Assembly: GCA_913774355.1 (NCBI GenBank)
Contig: CAJYGB010000018.1
Coordinates: 518,036 to 582,035, forward strand
Direction of reading: 5' to 3'
Source: an uncultured Chryseobacterium sp.
Lineage (GTDB): Bacteria > Bacteroidota > Bacteroidia > Flavobacteriales > Weeksellaceae
Length of the DNA: 64,000 nucleotides
Within the stretch, counting starts at the first letter, position 1. Each line of letters starts with the position of its first letter. The notes below the pieces were generated by a model, which worked only from the letters and a program-made list of their open reading frames with translations, was not told the origin of the DNA and made no database searches. A program made the translations under genes and the position numbers. This document shows, piece after piece, positions 26,252-34,916 of the stretch.

Positions 26252-26328
26252 GAATGAAAATTAAATTTAAATAAATTGAACGGCCAAAAATAAGGATTTA
26301 GACTTCCATCCGGCAAACAACCGTTATC

Positions 26329-27408
26329 TTATTTGACAAGGTCCAGCAGAATTTTCTCATACTGATCCAGAATAATATTTTTTGAAAACCTGGATTTAAC
26401 CGAACTTTCAATAGCTTCCGGATCATGGGTTTCGTGTAAAATACTCATGATCTTTTGGGCAAAATCCTCATGATTTTCAATATCGGAAATTTCCCCGTTG
26501 ATATCTTCCTGAATGATTTCATTGATCCCGCCGGGACAGTTGTTGGCCAGGGAATAGGTTCCGCAGGCTCCCGCTTCCAGCAGCACATTGGGAAAACCTT
26601 CGTACCGGGACGAAAGAATAAACAGATCCGCATGTTTTAAAAACTGATACGGGTTTTCCTGACGCCCATGAAAGATGACATTTTCCAATCCTAAAAAATC
26701 TTTCATCTGATGCAGAAGATCTTTATCCTGCCCGTCACCCAGAATATGCAGCAGTACATTTTCGTTTTTAAGCCTTGAAAATACTTTAAGCAGGTTATCA
26801 AAGCCTTTGCGTGAAGATAAATTGCCAATTGCTACAATATTTTTGTAATTGTATTTAAAGCTTTCCGGCTTTTGGGAATGTTTAAGCCTTTCTCCGATGA
26901 AATCAAAGTCAACCGGATTGTTGATCTTGATGACTTTCTTCCGTTTAATCCTGAAATTTTTGGTAAGATCATTCAGCATATCATCACTCTGGGCAATGAT
27001 CCTGTGGTAATTATTATAAAAATTATAGAAAAATTTTATCTCCTTCCGCGTCACGTGCTGCGTGACTACATTGGTTTCCCGGGCAATGAATTTTGTCTTC
27101 GGGAAAAGCCTGATAAATAAAGATAAATAGGCGTTGACTTCACCGAACCCAGAGAATACGATATCCGGTTTCCTCCGGTAAATTTCTGCCAGGATGGGCT
27201 TCAGGGAGTGCCTGATCCTTTCGGTATTGACATCAATAATCTCTACATCTTCTTTCAGGAAATTCAGATAACCGCCCTGTTTGCGCAAAAGCAAAATCTT
27301 AGGCTCAAACCGGTCCCGTGAAAGGTGGTTTGCAATCGTAGTGATAATCCTTTCCGCGCCGCCGGTCTCCAGATCCGGCAGGATAAATATGACAGAGATC
27401 TTTTTCAT
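26329..27408 (-). CDS. GT4-family glycosyltransferase
   Basis: 359-residue GT-B enzyme that transfers a sugar from a nucleotide-sugar donor, probably during surface polysaccharide or glycoprotein glycan synthesis at the cytoplasmic side of the membrane. The start shows the GT4 acceptor-side motif FILPDLETGGAERII; the donor half holds NLSSRKGFDNLL, LGDGQDKDLL, and the EX7E region in SRYEGFPNVLLEAGACG. Donor and acceptor are not predictable. It starts ten bases after the membrane PH-like protein, in a minus-strand operon headed by recQ. It is not in a polysaccharide cluster, so its substrate is open. Confidence 0.9.
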   Translation of the reverse strand: MKKISVIFILPDLETGGAERIITTIANHLSRDRFEPKILLLRKQGGYLNFLKEDVEIIDVNTERIRHSLKPILAEIYRRKPDIVFSGFGEVNAYLSLFIRLFPKTKFIARETNVVTQHVTRKEIKFFYNFYNNYHRIIAQSDDMLNDLTKNFRIKRKKVIKINNPVDFDFIGERLKHSQKPESFKYNYKNIVAIGNLSSRKGFDNLLKVFSRLKNENVLLHILGDGQDKDLLHQMKDFLGLENVIFHGRQENPYQFLKHADLFILSSRYEGFPNVLLEAGACGTYSLANNCPGGINEIIQEDINGEISDIENHEDFAQKIMSILHETHDPEAIESSVKSRFSKNIILDQYEKILLDLVK

Positions 27409-27418
27409 CCCTGTAAAA

Positions 27419-27973
27419 TTAGTAAAAAGTTTTGGTAACCTTCAAACCGAGTTCCTCAAAAACCGGAATAATTTCATTAATATTTTCCACACTCAGGAAA
27501 GCATACTCGTCTTCTTTAAAACTCATTCCTGATCGGTTAAAAAGGGAGAACGGCTCATCACTTCTACCGAAAACACCCTCAGGTTCCCCAAATATGATAT
27601 TGCCGAAAAAACGGCCGCTCATTTCTGCGTTGATTTCATCTATTTCATTCAGTTTCTTATATTTAATAATCTTATCTTTTGTCTTATTAGCAATAATAAT
27701 TCTTTGGTTTGTAATCAGGTAACAATTATTCATTACTTTAAAGTATTTAAAGATCCATCTAAAAAAACTAATGTATAAAGCTGAGCAGAACATGATGATC
27801 GTTATAATCTGAAACATAAAAAAATCCAGTTTTTTGCTATTCAATAAAAGGAAAAAAGAAACTGCCAGATAAAAAAGGGAAAAGACAATTCTGAGCTTCT
27901 CCGTTGTATTAAAAAAGAAACTCTTCCGGGGAAGAATTTCTTTTTTAATTATTTCGTTAGTGTCGAGTATCAT
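27419..27973 (-). CDS. Membrane protein with a bacterial PH-like domain, function unknown
   Basis: 184 residues. Two hydrophobic segments (LRIVFSLFYLAVSFFLLLN and MFQIITIIMFCSALYISFF) are followed by YLITNQRIIIANKTKDKIIKYKKLNEID, the typical strand pattern of bacterial PH (bPH/YdbT-like) domains. The ATG at 27973 lies two bases after the recQ stop codon (TAAAATG); upstream GTG/ATG codons in the same frame overlap recQ and are less likely. The gene is therefore tightly coupled to recQ, though no functional link is known. Confidence 0.78.
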   Translation of the reverse strand: MILDTNEIIKKEILPRKSFFFNTTEKLRIVFSLFYLAVSFFLLLNSKKLDFFMFQIITIIMFCSALYISFFRWIFKYFKVMNNCYLITNQRIIIANKTKDKIIKYKKLNEIDEINAEMSGRFFGNIIFGEPEGVFGRSDEPFSLFNRSGMSFKEDEYAFLSVENINEIIPVFEELGLKVTKTFY

Positions 27974-27974
27974 T

Positions 27975-30179
27975 TTAGTTAGCAACATCACTGATGAATT
28001 TTATCCTCAGCATCCTTACCTCTTCATCGGAAAGTTCATCCCCGAATTCGTCCAGAAGAACCTTCATGCTGTCGCTTTCGGATTCGTTCATAAATTCCAT
28101 AAAACCGTCTACTATATCTTCGTCAAAATTATCCTCGATGTAATAGTCGATATTTAGCTTGGTTCCCTGGTAAACGATACGTTCCATTTCTTTCAGCAGC
28201 TCATCCATCGAGAGGTTTTTGGCTCTTGCAATATCTTCCAGGTCAATCTTTTTATCGGTACTCTGGATAATAAACACCTTGTGGCTGGATTTGTTGGCTA
28301 CCTGCTTCAGCACCATATCCTGGGTACGTTCGATGTTGTTTTCTTCAACATATTTGCTGATAAAATCGGCGAATTCTTTCCCGTATTTTTTAGCCTTGCC
28401 TTCACCTACGCCATAGATTTTGGCAATCTCTTCCACTTTCACCGGATACTGGACCGTCATGTCTTCGAGACTCGGATCCATGAATACGGTGTAAGGCGGA
28501 ATGCCATGCTTCTTGGCTACTTTTTTCCGTAATTCTTTCAGCTGACTGAAAAGATTCTGGTCGAGCCCGCCGCCGGACTGCATCTGCACCTGATCACTTT
28601 CCGCTTTCGTCTGCGTTAAGTCGAATTCCCGGTCTTCCGCGATCAGGAAGGAATGTTCCAGCTTGCCGTCCAGTACCAGTCTTCCTTTTTCCGAAATCTT
28701 TAAAACACCGTAGGTTTCTATGTCTTTCAGTAAAAAATTCTGAACCGTTGCCTGCCGCAACACCGTTTTCCAGTGGTTGTCTTTTTCTTCTTTCCCAAAT
28801 CCGAAGTATAGACTCTGATCCAGCTTATATGATTTTGTAACAGCCGTTTCTTTTCCGGCAATCACGGTAATCAGATCCTTCGACTTGAATTTTTCGCCGG
28901 TGTCCCTGATGAGTTCAAGGACTTTCTTAAGATCATCCGTCGCCTCTTTCAGCTTCGGTGGATTAGAGGAATTGTCGCACATTTTGGCGCCGTCGCCATT
29001 TACCGGATCGAAATTTTCCCCGAAATAATAAAGGATATACTGTCTTCGGCTCATGGAAGTTTCGGCATAACCCACTACTTCATTTAATAACTGCAGTCCG
29101 ATTTCACGTTCGGAAACAGGCTTCTGGGCAAGGAATTTCTCCAGTTTTTCAATGTCTTTCGGATCGTAATAGGCTATGCAATGGCCTTCTCCGCCGTCAC
29201 GTCCTGCACGTCCGGTTTCCTGATAATAGCTTTCCAGCGATTTTGGGAAGTCGTAATGGATGACGAAACGCACGTCCGGCTTATCGATTCCCATCCCGAA
29301 AGCGATGGTGGCAACAATAACGTCCACGTCTTCCATCAAAAATTTATCCTGGTTCGCCACTCTGATTTTCTGGTCGAGACCGGCGTGATAAGGCAGTGCA
29401 TTAATGCCGTTAACCTGCAGGAGCTGCGCAAATTCTTCTACTTTCCGGCGGCTCAGGCAATATACAATCCCCGACTTTCCTTTATTCTGACTGATAAATT
29501 TTACGATTTCCCTATCTACATTAACTTTAGGCTGTACTTCATAATAGAGATTCGGCCTGTTAAAGCTTTCCTTAAAGACAAGAGCGTTTGTCATTCCCAG
29601 TGTTTTCTGGATGTCATCCTGTACCTTAGGCGTCGCGGTAGCCGTTAATGCAATCACGGGAACATCGGCAATTTTATCGATAATGGATTTCAGATTCCTG
29701 TATTCCGGTCTGAAATCGTGTCCCCATTCTGAAATACAGTGTGCCTCATCGATGGCAACAAACGATATTTTCACATCTTTCAGAAAATCAAGGTATTCTT
29801 CCTTGATCAGCGATTCCGGAGCCACATACAGCAGTTTGGTCTTGCCTTTTTTTATGTCGTCGAAAACCTGTTTGGTCTGGGTTTTGTTTAGTGATGAATT
29901 TAAAACATGGGCAACCCCGTCATCAGATGAAAGACCATTCACCGCATCTACCTGGTTCTTCATCAATGCGATAAGGGGCGATACCACAATGGCCGTACCT
30001 TCCGAAATAAGTGCCGGAAGCTGGTAACATAAGGACTTGCCACCACCGGTTGGCATGAGAACAAATATGTCCTTTCCATTCATAAGGTTTTCTATAATCT
30101 GCTCCTGCTGGCCCTTGAAAGTGGAAAACCCGAAATATTTTTTCAGTTCGCCTGATAAATTGGCTTTTTTTGCGCTCAT
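27975..30179 (-). CDS. recQ: ATP-dependent DNA helicase RecQ
   Basis: 734-residue 3'-5' superfamily 2 helicase acting in recombination repair and replication-fork processing. Walker A MPTGGGKSLCYQLPAL is near residue 40, the DEAH box in AIDEAHCISEWGHDFRP near 140, motif VI QETGRAGRDG near 320, then the zinc/RQC region (CDNSS) and an HRDC domain (ELRKKVAKKHGIPPYTVF, about 550-625). A further C-terminal ~100 residue acidic helical extension makes it longer than the 610-residue E. coli enzyme, as in other Bacteroidota. It heads an operon with the PH-like membrane protein and a glycosyltransferase. Confidence 0.96.
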   Translation of the reverse strand: MSAKKANLSGELKKYFGFSTFKGQQEQIIENLMNGKDIFVLMPTGGGKSLCYQLPALISEGTAIVVSPLIALMKNQVDAVNGLSSDDGVAHVLNSSLNKTQTKQVFDDIKKGKTKLLYVAPESLIKEEYLDFLKDVKISFVAIDEAHCISEWGHDFRPEYRNLKSIIDKIADVPVIALTATATPKVQDDIQKTLGMTNALVFKESFNRPNLYYEVQPKVNVDREIVKFISQNKGKSGIVYCLSRRKVEEFAQLLQVNGINALPYHAGLDQKIRVANQDKFLMEDVDVIVATIAFGMGIDKPDVRFVIHYDFPKSLESYYQETGRAGRDGGEGHCIAYYDPKDIEKLEKFLAQKPVSEREIGLQLLNEVVGYAETSMSRRQYILYYFGENFDPVNGDGAKMCDNSSNPPKLKEATDDLKKVLELIRDTGEKFKSKDLITVIAGKETAVTKSYKLDQSLYFGFGKEEKDNHWKTVLRQATVQNFLLKDIETYGVLKISEKGRLVLDGKLEHSFLIAEDREFDLTQTKAESDQVQMQSGGGLDQNLFSQLKELRKKVAKKHGIPPYTVFMDPSLEDMTVQYPVKVEEIAKIYGVGEGKAKKYGKEFADFISKYVEENNIERTQDMVLKQVANKSSHKVFIIQSTDKKIDLEDIARAKNLSMDELLKEMERIVYQGTKLNIDYYIEDNFDEDIVDGFMEFMNESESDSMKVLLDEFGDELSDEEVRMLRIKFISDVAN

Positions 30180-30211
30180 CTAATTTTCTATTGCTAAATT
30201 TGCATCTAATC

Positions 30212-30219
30212 CAAAGTTA
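30212..30219 (-). promoter_or_regulatory. -7 box of the recQ promoter
   Basis: Minus-strand TAACTTTG matches TAnnTTTG, 32 bases upstream of the recQ start. The -33 element is not evident. Confidence 0.45.
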
Positions 30220-30337
30220 TGAATTTTTCGCTTAAAATAAAAGCGAACGAATTTATAAAAATTAAAATTTATATTAAATATCCTTTTAAAAATATAAAGT
30301 TTTTTAAGAGTGTTTATGTATATCCGATAAGAGTATA

Positions 30338-31297
30338 ATGGAAAAAGCCGATATTATTTCAATAGCAAAAACTACCCTGGAAATAGAAATTGCCGAACTT
30401 GAAAAACTAGCCGCCCGACTTGATGATGATTTTGTAAAAGCCGTTAAAGCGATTCACTCGGCAAACGGAAAACTGATCGTAGTAGGTATCGGAAAATCTG
30501 CGCACGTAGGAAATAAAATTGTTGCTACCCTAAATTCCACCGGAACACCTTCTCAGTTTTTACATGCTTCAGAAGCCATCCACGGAGATCTGGGGGTAAT
30601 CCAGAAGCAGGATGTGGTGCTCTGCATTTCCAATTCCGGGAATTCGCCTGAGATTGTAAACCTTGTTCCGTACCTGAAAGATTATTCTTCGGCTCTGATC
30701 GGCATGACAGGAAACAGATCCAGCAGGCTTGCCGAATTTTCGGACATCATCCTGGATACGCATGTTGATATGGAAGCCTGCCCCAACAAACTCGCCCCTA
30801 CCAGTTCGACAACACTTCAGATGGCCCTGGGCGATGCCCTGGCTATTGCCTTAATGGAAATGAATGATTTTAAAGCCAACGATTTTGCCAAATTCCATCC
30901 GGGAGGCAGTCTCGGGAAAAATCTAATCTCCAAAGTGGATGACTTTCTTTCCTCGCAAAAGCCTCAGGTTACGGAAAATGCTACTGTAAAAGACGTCATT
31001 ATCTCCATCAGCAGTTCCAGACATGGGATTACCGTAGTTACCGATCAGGATGAAATCATCGGGGTTATTACCGACGGCGACCTGAGAAGGATGTTGTTGA
31101 AAGGCGACGATATTTCACAAGTCCTGGCCAAAGATATTATGTCCGCCAACCCGAAAACCGTTGAAAAAACAGCTTTGGCAAAAGAAGCAATGCAGATTTT
31201 AAAGGATAACAATATCGGGCAACTCGTGGTAACGGAAAACGGGAAGTATCTCGGGATTATCGACCTGCATAAACTATTGGATGAAGGCATTAATTAA
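30338..31297 (+). CDS. kdsD: KpsF/GutQ-type arabinose-5-phosphate isomerase
   Basis: 319 residues: N-terminal SIS sugar-isomerase domain (VGIGKSAHVGNKIVATLNSTG at about 49-70, SNSGNSPEIVNL at about 105) and two C-terminal CBS domains (ISISSSRHGITVV ... GVITDGDLRRML and MSANPKTVEKTAL ... LGIIDLHKLL). It interconverts ribulose-5-phosphate and arabinose-5-phosphate, the first step to KDO for the LPS inner core. Catalytic histidines of the family are consistent with AKFHPGGSLGKNL. It is separated from the divergent recQ by 158 bases. Confidence 0.93.
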   Translation: MEKADIISIAKTTLEIEIAELEKLAARLDDDFVKAVKAIHSANGKLIVVGIGKSAHVGNKIVATLNSTGTPSQFLHASEAIHGDLGVIQKQDVVLCISNSGNSPEIVNLVPYLKDYSSALIGMTGNRSSRLAEFSDIILDTHVDMEACPNKLAPTSSTTLQMALGDALAIALMEMNDFKANDFAKFHPGGSLGKNLISKVDDFLSSQKPQVTENATVKDVIISISSSRHGITVVTDQDEIIGVITDGDLRRMLLKGDDISQVLAKDIMSANPKTVEKTALAKEAMQILKDNNIGQLVVTENGKYLGIIDLHKLLDEGIN

Positions 31298-31488
31298 TCC
31301 GAATCAGAAAACAGGTTAAAAAGGCCGGAATAGTATTGCTGGAGGTGGGAAATTTCTCATGTCACTGGTATTGCCACCAATCTTTAAGTATCGAATTATC
31401 CTGTCCTATTATTTACATTTTTCTGATTTTCTATAATAAACTTCCATCTTCCTTCTCAATACATCCCAATTTAGTAAAACTTTTTTCC

Positions 31489-31496
31489 TAAATTTG
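31489..31496 (+). promoter_or_regulatory. -7 box of the tatC promoter
   Basis: TAAATTTG at 22 bases before the GTG start of tatC fits the Bacteroidota -7 consensus. Confidence 0.5.
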
Positions 31497-31518
31497 AAAT
31501 CTTAAAAAATATTATTCT

Positions 31519-32346
31519 GTGAGTGATGCTAAAGACATGTCCTTCTGGGGACATATTGGCGAACTGAGAGGCCACCTCATCCGTTCGATTCTCGCCATAG
31601 TAGTTGCTGCGATCGTTATCGGTTTCAATATCAACTGGATTATGGATCATGTTTTCTTCGGTCCGACCCGGAATGACTTTGCTACGTTTGAAATCGTCAA
31701 CCATTTTTCCAAAATGATCCTGGGTGAAGACAGTATCCATCTTCCGAAAGATTTTCCGGTTCGTGCCAGTAAGCTTTACCAGCAGTTCAATGTGATGATG
31801 GCGGTTTCCATTTTCGGGGGAATTGTGCTTGCCTTTCCGTATATCGTGTGGGAATTATGGCGTTTCATCAGTCCTGCCCTGCATCGTAATGAAAGAAAAA
31901 ACTCCCTGTTTATCATTAACTCGGTGTGGATCCTGTTTATGACCGGCGTTTTATGTGGCTATTACCTGATCCTTCCGTTTGCGGTTAATTTCGGGGTGAT
32001 TTTTAAAATATCCAATATTATCATTCCCTTGTATGACCTCAGCGACTATACAACGCTGTTTTTACAGGTTGTACTGGGGATGGGAGTCATATTCCTTTTT
32101 CCGGTACTCATCTATTTCCTAACCACTATCGGAATTTTAACCCCAATGTTTATGAAGACTTACCGTCGCCACGCTATTGTTCTGATTATGGTAGTGGCAG
32201 CGATTATTACACCGGCGGATGTTCTCAGTATGATGATGGCAGCCTTCCCGTTGCTTCTATTGTATGAATTCAGTATCATTATGTGTTCGTATACTTACAA
32301 AAAAGTACAGAAAGCAGCAGCCAATTTACCGGCCGTCCAGAAATAA
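31519..32346 (+). CDS. tatC: Sec-independent protein translocase subunit TatC
   Basis: 275 residues with six membrane helices, the receptor for twin-arginine signal peptides that moves folded proteins across the inner membrane together with TatA. The N-terminal motif MSFWGHIGELRGHLIRS is the family signature (cytoplasmic H-x2-ELR), and the first periplasmic loop with FVxPxL-type P-rich region is replaced by a Bacteroidota-type longer insert (residues about 45-80). The start is GTG; an ATG six codons later would remove the conserved head. No tatA gene is adjacent. Terminator at 32370. Confidence 0.94.
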   Translation: MSDAKDMSFWGHIGELRGHLIRSILAIVVAAIVIGFNINWIMDHVFFGPTRNDFATFEIVNHFSKMILGEDSIHLPKDFPVRASKLYQQFNVMMAVSIFGGIVLAFPYIVWELWRFISPALHRNERKNSLFIINSVWILFMTGVLCGYYLILPFAVNFGVIFKISNIIIPLYDLSDYTTLFLQVVLGMGVIFLFPVLIYFLTTIGILTPMFMKTYRRHAIVLIMVVAAIITPADVLSMMMAAFPLLLLYEFSIIMCSYTYKKVQKAAANLPAVQK

Positions 32347-32369
32347 GTACATAAAAACAATAAATATAG

Positions 32370-32399
32370 TCCCGCCGATTGTTTCTGCGGGATTTTTTT
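32370..32399 (+). terminator. Terminator after tatC
   Basis: TCCCGC at 32370-32375 pairs with GCGGGA at 32387-32392, followed by seven T residues. Confidence 0.88.
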
Positions 32400-32431
32400 A
32401 TGGGGATTCTTGATCTGCTTTAACGTTTTGC

Positions 32432-32464
32432 AAAACCTCACAGTTTCAGAAATCTGTGAGGTTT
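32432..32464. repeat. Intergenic palindrome (CCTCACAG type)
   Basis: AAACCTCACAG, loop TTTCAGAAAT, CTGTGAGGTTT: an 11-pair perfect stem with no coding function. Similar palindromes are widespread between genes in Flavobacteriales (recollection). Confidence 0.75.
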
Positions 32465-32763
32465 ATTGGTTAAGTTTATTTGAGTGTGGCCTTTTGCTTT
32501 ATTGAAATAAGATAAGGGGCTAAGAGACTGGTTAAATAATACTGCTTTAAAGATGCAAGGAATTTGACGCTGTCAAATTTGTATATTGCTAATACTAACC
32601 TCTAAAATTTTATGCTCTGAAAATAAGCGGTCTGCAATTTTAGCAAAGATAAAATCCAATCGACTTTTCCATATAACTCATTTTAAGAATCTTTTAAGCC
32701 CTCGCGTTTTCCAACAACAAATGTACTATAAAGATTGATCCTTTACCTGCAAAGCAAAATTCA

Positions 32764-32835
32764 CCTTTAACAGACCACCCGGTCAAAAATTCTTTGAATT
32801 TTCGCCACTCCTTCAACTTTTGGAGGGGAATTAAA
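32764..32835. repeat. Interspersed repeat fragment
   Basis: Minus-strand text CCCTCCAAAAGTTGAAGG, then GTGGCGAAAATTCAAAG, then TTTGACCGGGTGGTCTG resembles a frequent intergenic repeat of Chryseobacterium in which a GGAGGGGTGG half is joined to a GACGGGGTGG half. This resemblance is from memory; only one copy is in the window. Confidence 0.4.
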
Positions 32836-32939
32836 GTTAAGAATATTCTTTGCTGTTTTTTGATGAAGCTGTATGTGTTGATGAAAAGAAATTAATAAAC
32901 TTAATACGTATACATCAATCAAATCCTCACAGAAATGAC

Positions 32940-32970
32940 AAGCGAAGCGGATTGACCATTTACCATTCAC
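32940..32970. repeat. Copy of a dispersed 31-base repeat
   Basis: AAGCGAAGCGGATTGACCATT then TACCATTCAC is identical to 41080-41110 except for one base (T/G). The second copy is part of a larger palindrome. It is non-coding. Confidence 0.85.
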
Positions 32971-33083
32971 TTTTAAGGATGTAACAAAACTCCAGATTTC
33001 CCGTCTTATCAGAGAGATTTTATATTTCAAATTTAGTTCAGCATCGATTAATTCTTTATTTTAGTCCATTAATTTTATATCAG

Positions 33084-34712
33084 ATGAAAAAACTTTCATA
33101 TACGCTTTTATTTGCTTCAGGATTGGTTTTCGGGCAGTTGTTTGAAAAGGATAAAGTATTTACCAAACAGGATACTTTAAAAGGATCCGATACCCAGTTC
33201 CGGAATTTTTGGGACGTAAAAAAATACGATCTTTCCGTAGAGCCGGATTTTGCGATGAAAAGCATTAAAGGAAATAACATCATCAGCTTCGAAATCACAA
33301 AAGATATTGCAAACCCGACTTTCCAGATCGACCTGCAGCAACCGATGAAAGCCGATAAAGTGGAAGCGGGTTTTCCGGTGGACAATTATAAACAGGACGG
33401 TGATTTCATCTGGATCAAAGCCAATAAGAACTTTAAAAAGGGCGAAAAATATACCATTAACATTACGTATTCCGGAAATCCCACCATTGCCAGAAATGCG
33501 CCTTGGGACGGAGGCTGGGTATTTACCAAAGATAAAAACGGAAATCCTTGGATGAGCGTTGCAGATGAAGGTATCGGTGCATCCGTCTGGCTTCCTACGA
33601 AAGACATCTGGAGTGATGAGCCGGACAATGGCATCGTAATGAAAATCATAACTCCGAAGGATCTTGTAGGAGTTGGAAACGGAAGGCTAGTCAGCAAAAA
33701 AACGGAAGGCGATAAAATGGCTTACACCTGGGAAGTGAAAAACCCCATCAATGCCTATTCCATCATTCCGAATATCGGGAAATATGTAAACTTTAAAGAT
33801 GATTTTAAAGGGGAAAAAGGAAACCTTGACCTGGATTACTGGGTGATGGATTATAACATCGACAAAGCCAAAAAGCAGTTCCGGCAGGTGAAGCCTATGC
33901 TTTCAGCCTTTGAATACTGGTTCGGGCCATACCCTTTTTATGAAGATTCCTACAAGCTTGTAGAATCGCCGTATCTGGGAATGGAACACCAGAGCAGTGT
34001 AGCCTATGGAAACGGCTATCAGAATGGCTATCTGGGGAGGGACCTTTCAGGAACCGGTGTCGGTCTGAACTGGGATTTTATCATTATTCATGAGAGCGGC
34101 CATGAATGGTTTGCCAATAATATTACCGCCAAAGACCAGGCGGATATGTGGATTCATGAAAGTTTCACCAATTATTCCGAAGTGTTGTTTACGGAAAAAT
34201 ACATGGATAAAAAATCAGCCGATGTATATGCCCAGGGAATACAGCATCTTATTCAGAATGACACTCCGATTATCGGAAAATATGGGGTAAGGAACGAAGG
34301 CAGCGGCGACATGTACCCGAAAGGAGCCAGCATGATTCATACAATCCGGCAGGTCATCAACGATGATGAAAAATTCAGGCAGATCCTGAGAGGCCTGAAC
34401 AAAGATTTTTATCATCAGACAGTAACCACGGCACAGGTTGAAAATTATATTTCAAAAAAATCGGGAATCGATTTTTCCGGTGTATTCAATCAATACTTAA
34501 GAACGGTTAAAGTACCGGTCCTGGAATACTCGCAGAAGGGAGAAGAACTTACTTTCCGGTATACCAATACGATTAAAAATTTCAAACTGCCGATTATTGT
34601 CGAAGGCACAACCATTAATCCTTCTGAGCAGTGGCAGACCGTAAAATTAAAGAAAGGAAGCCCGGTGGAATTCAACAAAAATTATTACATCAACTATAAA
34701 AAGGTTCAGTAA
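33084..34712 (+). CDS. Exported M1-family metallopeptidase
   Basis: 542 residues with a signal peptide (LSYTLLFASGLVFG then QLFEK). The gluzincin zinc site is H336-E337-x2-H340 (HESGHEW) plus E359 (WIHESFTNYSE), correctly spaced by 18 residues, as in aminopeptidase N. The usual GAMEN exopeptidase motif is replaced by GMEHQ, a variant often seen in Bacteroidota M1 enzymes. The protein ends soon after the helical domain, without the long C-terminal ERAP domain, so it is a short M1 type. It is probably periplasmic and trims peptides. It is followed by a second exported metallopeptidase. Confidence 0.92.
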   Translation: MKKLSYTLLFASGLVFGQLFEKDKVFTKQDTLKGSDTQFRNFWDVKKYDLSVEPDFAMKSIKGNNIISFEITKDIANPTFQIDLQQPMKADKVEAGFPVDNYKQDGDFIWIKANKNFKKGEKYTINITYSGNPTIARNAPWDGGWVFTKDKNGNPWMSVADEGIGASVWLPTKDIWSDEPDNGIVMKIITPKDLVGVGNGRLVSKKTEGDKMAYTWEVKNPINAYSIIPNIGKYVNFKDDFKGEKGNLDLDYWVMDYNIDKAKKQFRQVKPMLSAFEYWFGPYPFYEDSYKLVESPYLGMEHQSSVAYGNGYQNGYLGRDLSGTGVGLNWDFIIIHESGHEWFANNITAKDQADMWIHESFTNYSEVLFTEKYMDKKSADVYAQGIQHLIQNDTPIIGKYGVRNEGSGDMYPKGASMIHTIRQVINDDEKFRQILRGLNKDFYHQTVTTAQVENYISKKSGIDFSGVFNQYLRTVKVPVLEYSQKGEELTFRYTNTIKNFKLPIIVEGTTINPSEQWQTVKLKKGSPVEFNKNYYINYKKVQ

Positions 34713-34730
34713 ATGATACAGGCAAAATCG

Positions 34731-34752
34731 CGGCATGCGGTTTTGCTTTTTT
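34731..34752 (+). terminator. Terminator after the M1 peptidase gene
   Basis: GCAAAATCGC, loop GGCAT, GCGGTTTTGC, then TTTTTT: a ten-pair stem with one T-G pair. Confidence 0.8.
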
Positions 34753-34916
34753 AGATTTCTTTTGAATTTAACTAAGAATAAAACCAAATAAATTTAAAAT
34801 ACAAAATACTGTTAATTAGACATTTAATCAAAAAAAGTTTCATTTAACAAAGTTTAATGCAGGTTTCCGTAACAAAATCAGCCGAACAGCAACTATTTAA
34901 CTATAAATTGAACTCA

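Larger units (their letters stand above)
32347..33083. other. 737-base repeat-rich intergenic region
   Basis: Contains, in order: the tatC terminator (32370-32399), a palindrome of the CCTCACAG type (32432-32464), a perfect inverted repeat AATTTGAC-GCT-GTCAAATT (32561-32579), a repeat fragment at 32764-32835 and a 31-base sequence at 32940-32970 that recurs at 41080-41110. An 87-codon minus-strand ORF (32767-33030) runs across these repeats and is not accepted as a gene. Confidence 0.7.

Noticed and set aside
32767-33030. 87-codon minus-strand ORF in the tatC-M1 gap
   Set aside because: It runs across a dispersed repeat shared with 41080-41110 and another repeat fragment; the product has no plausible fold or start context.
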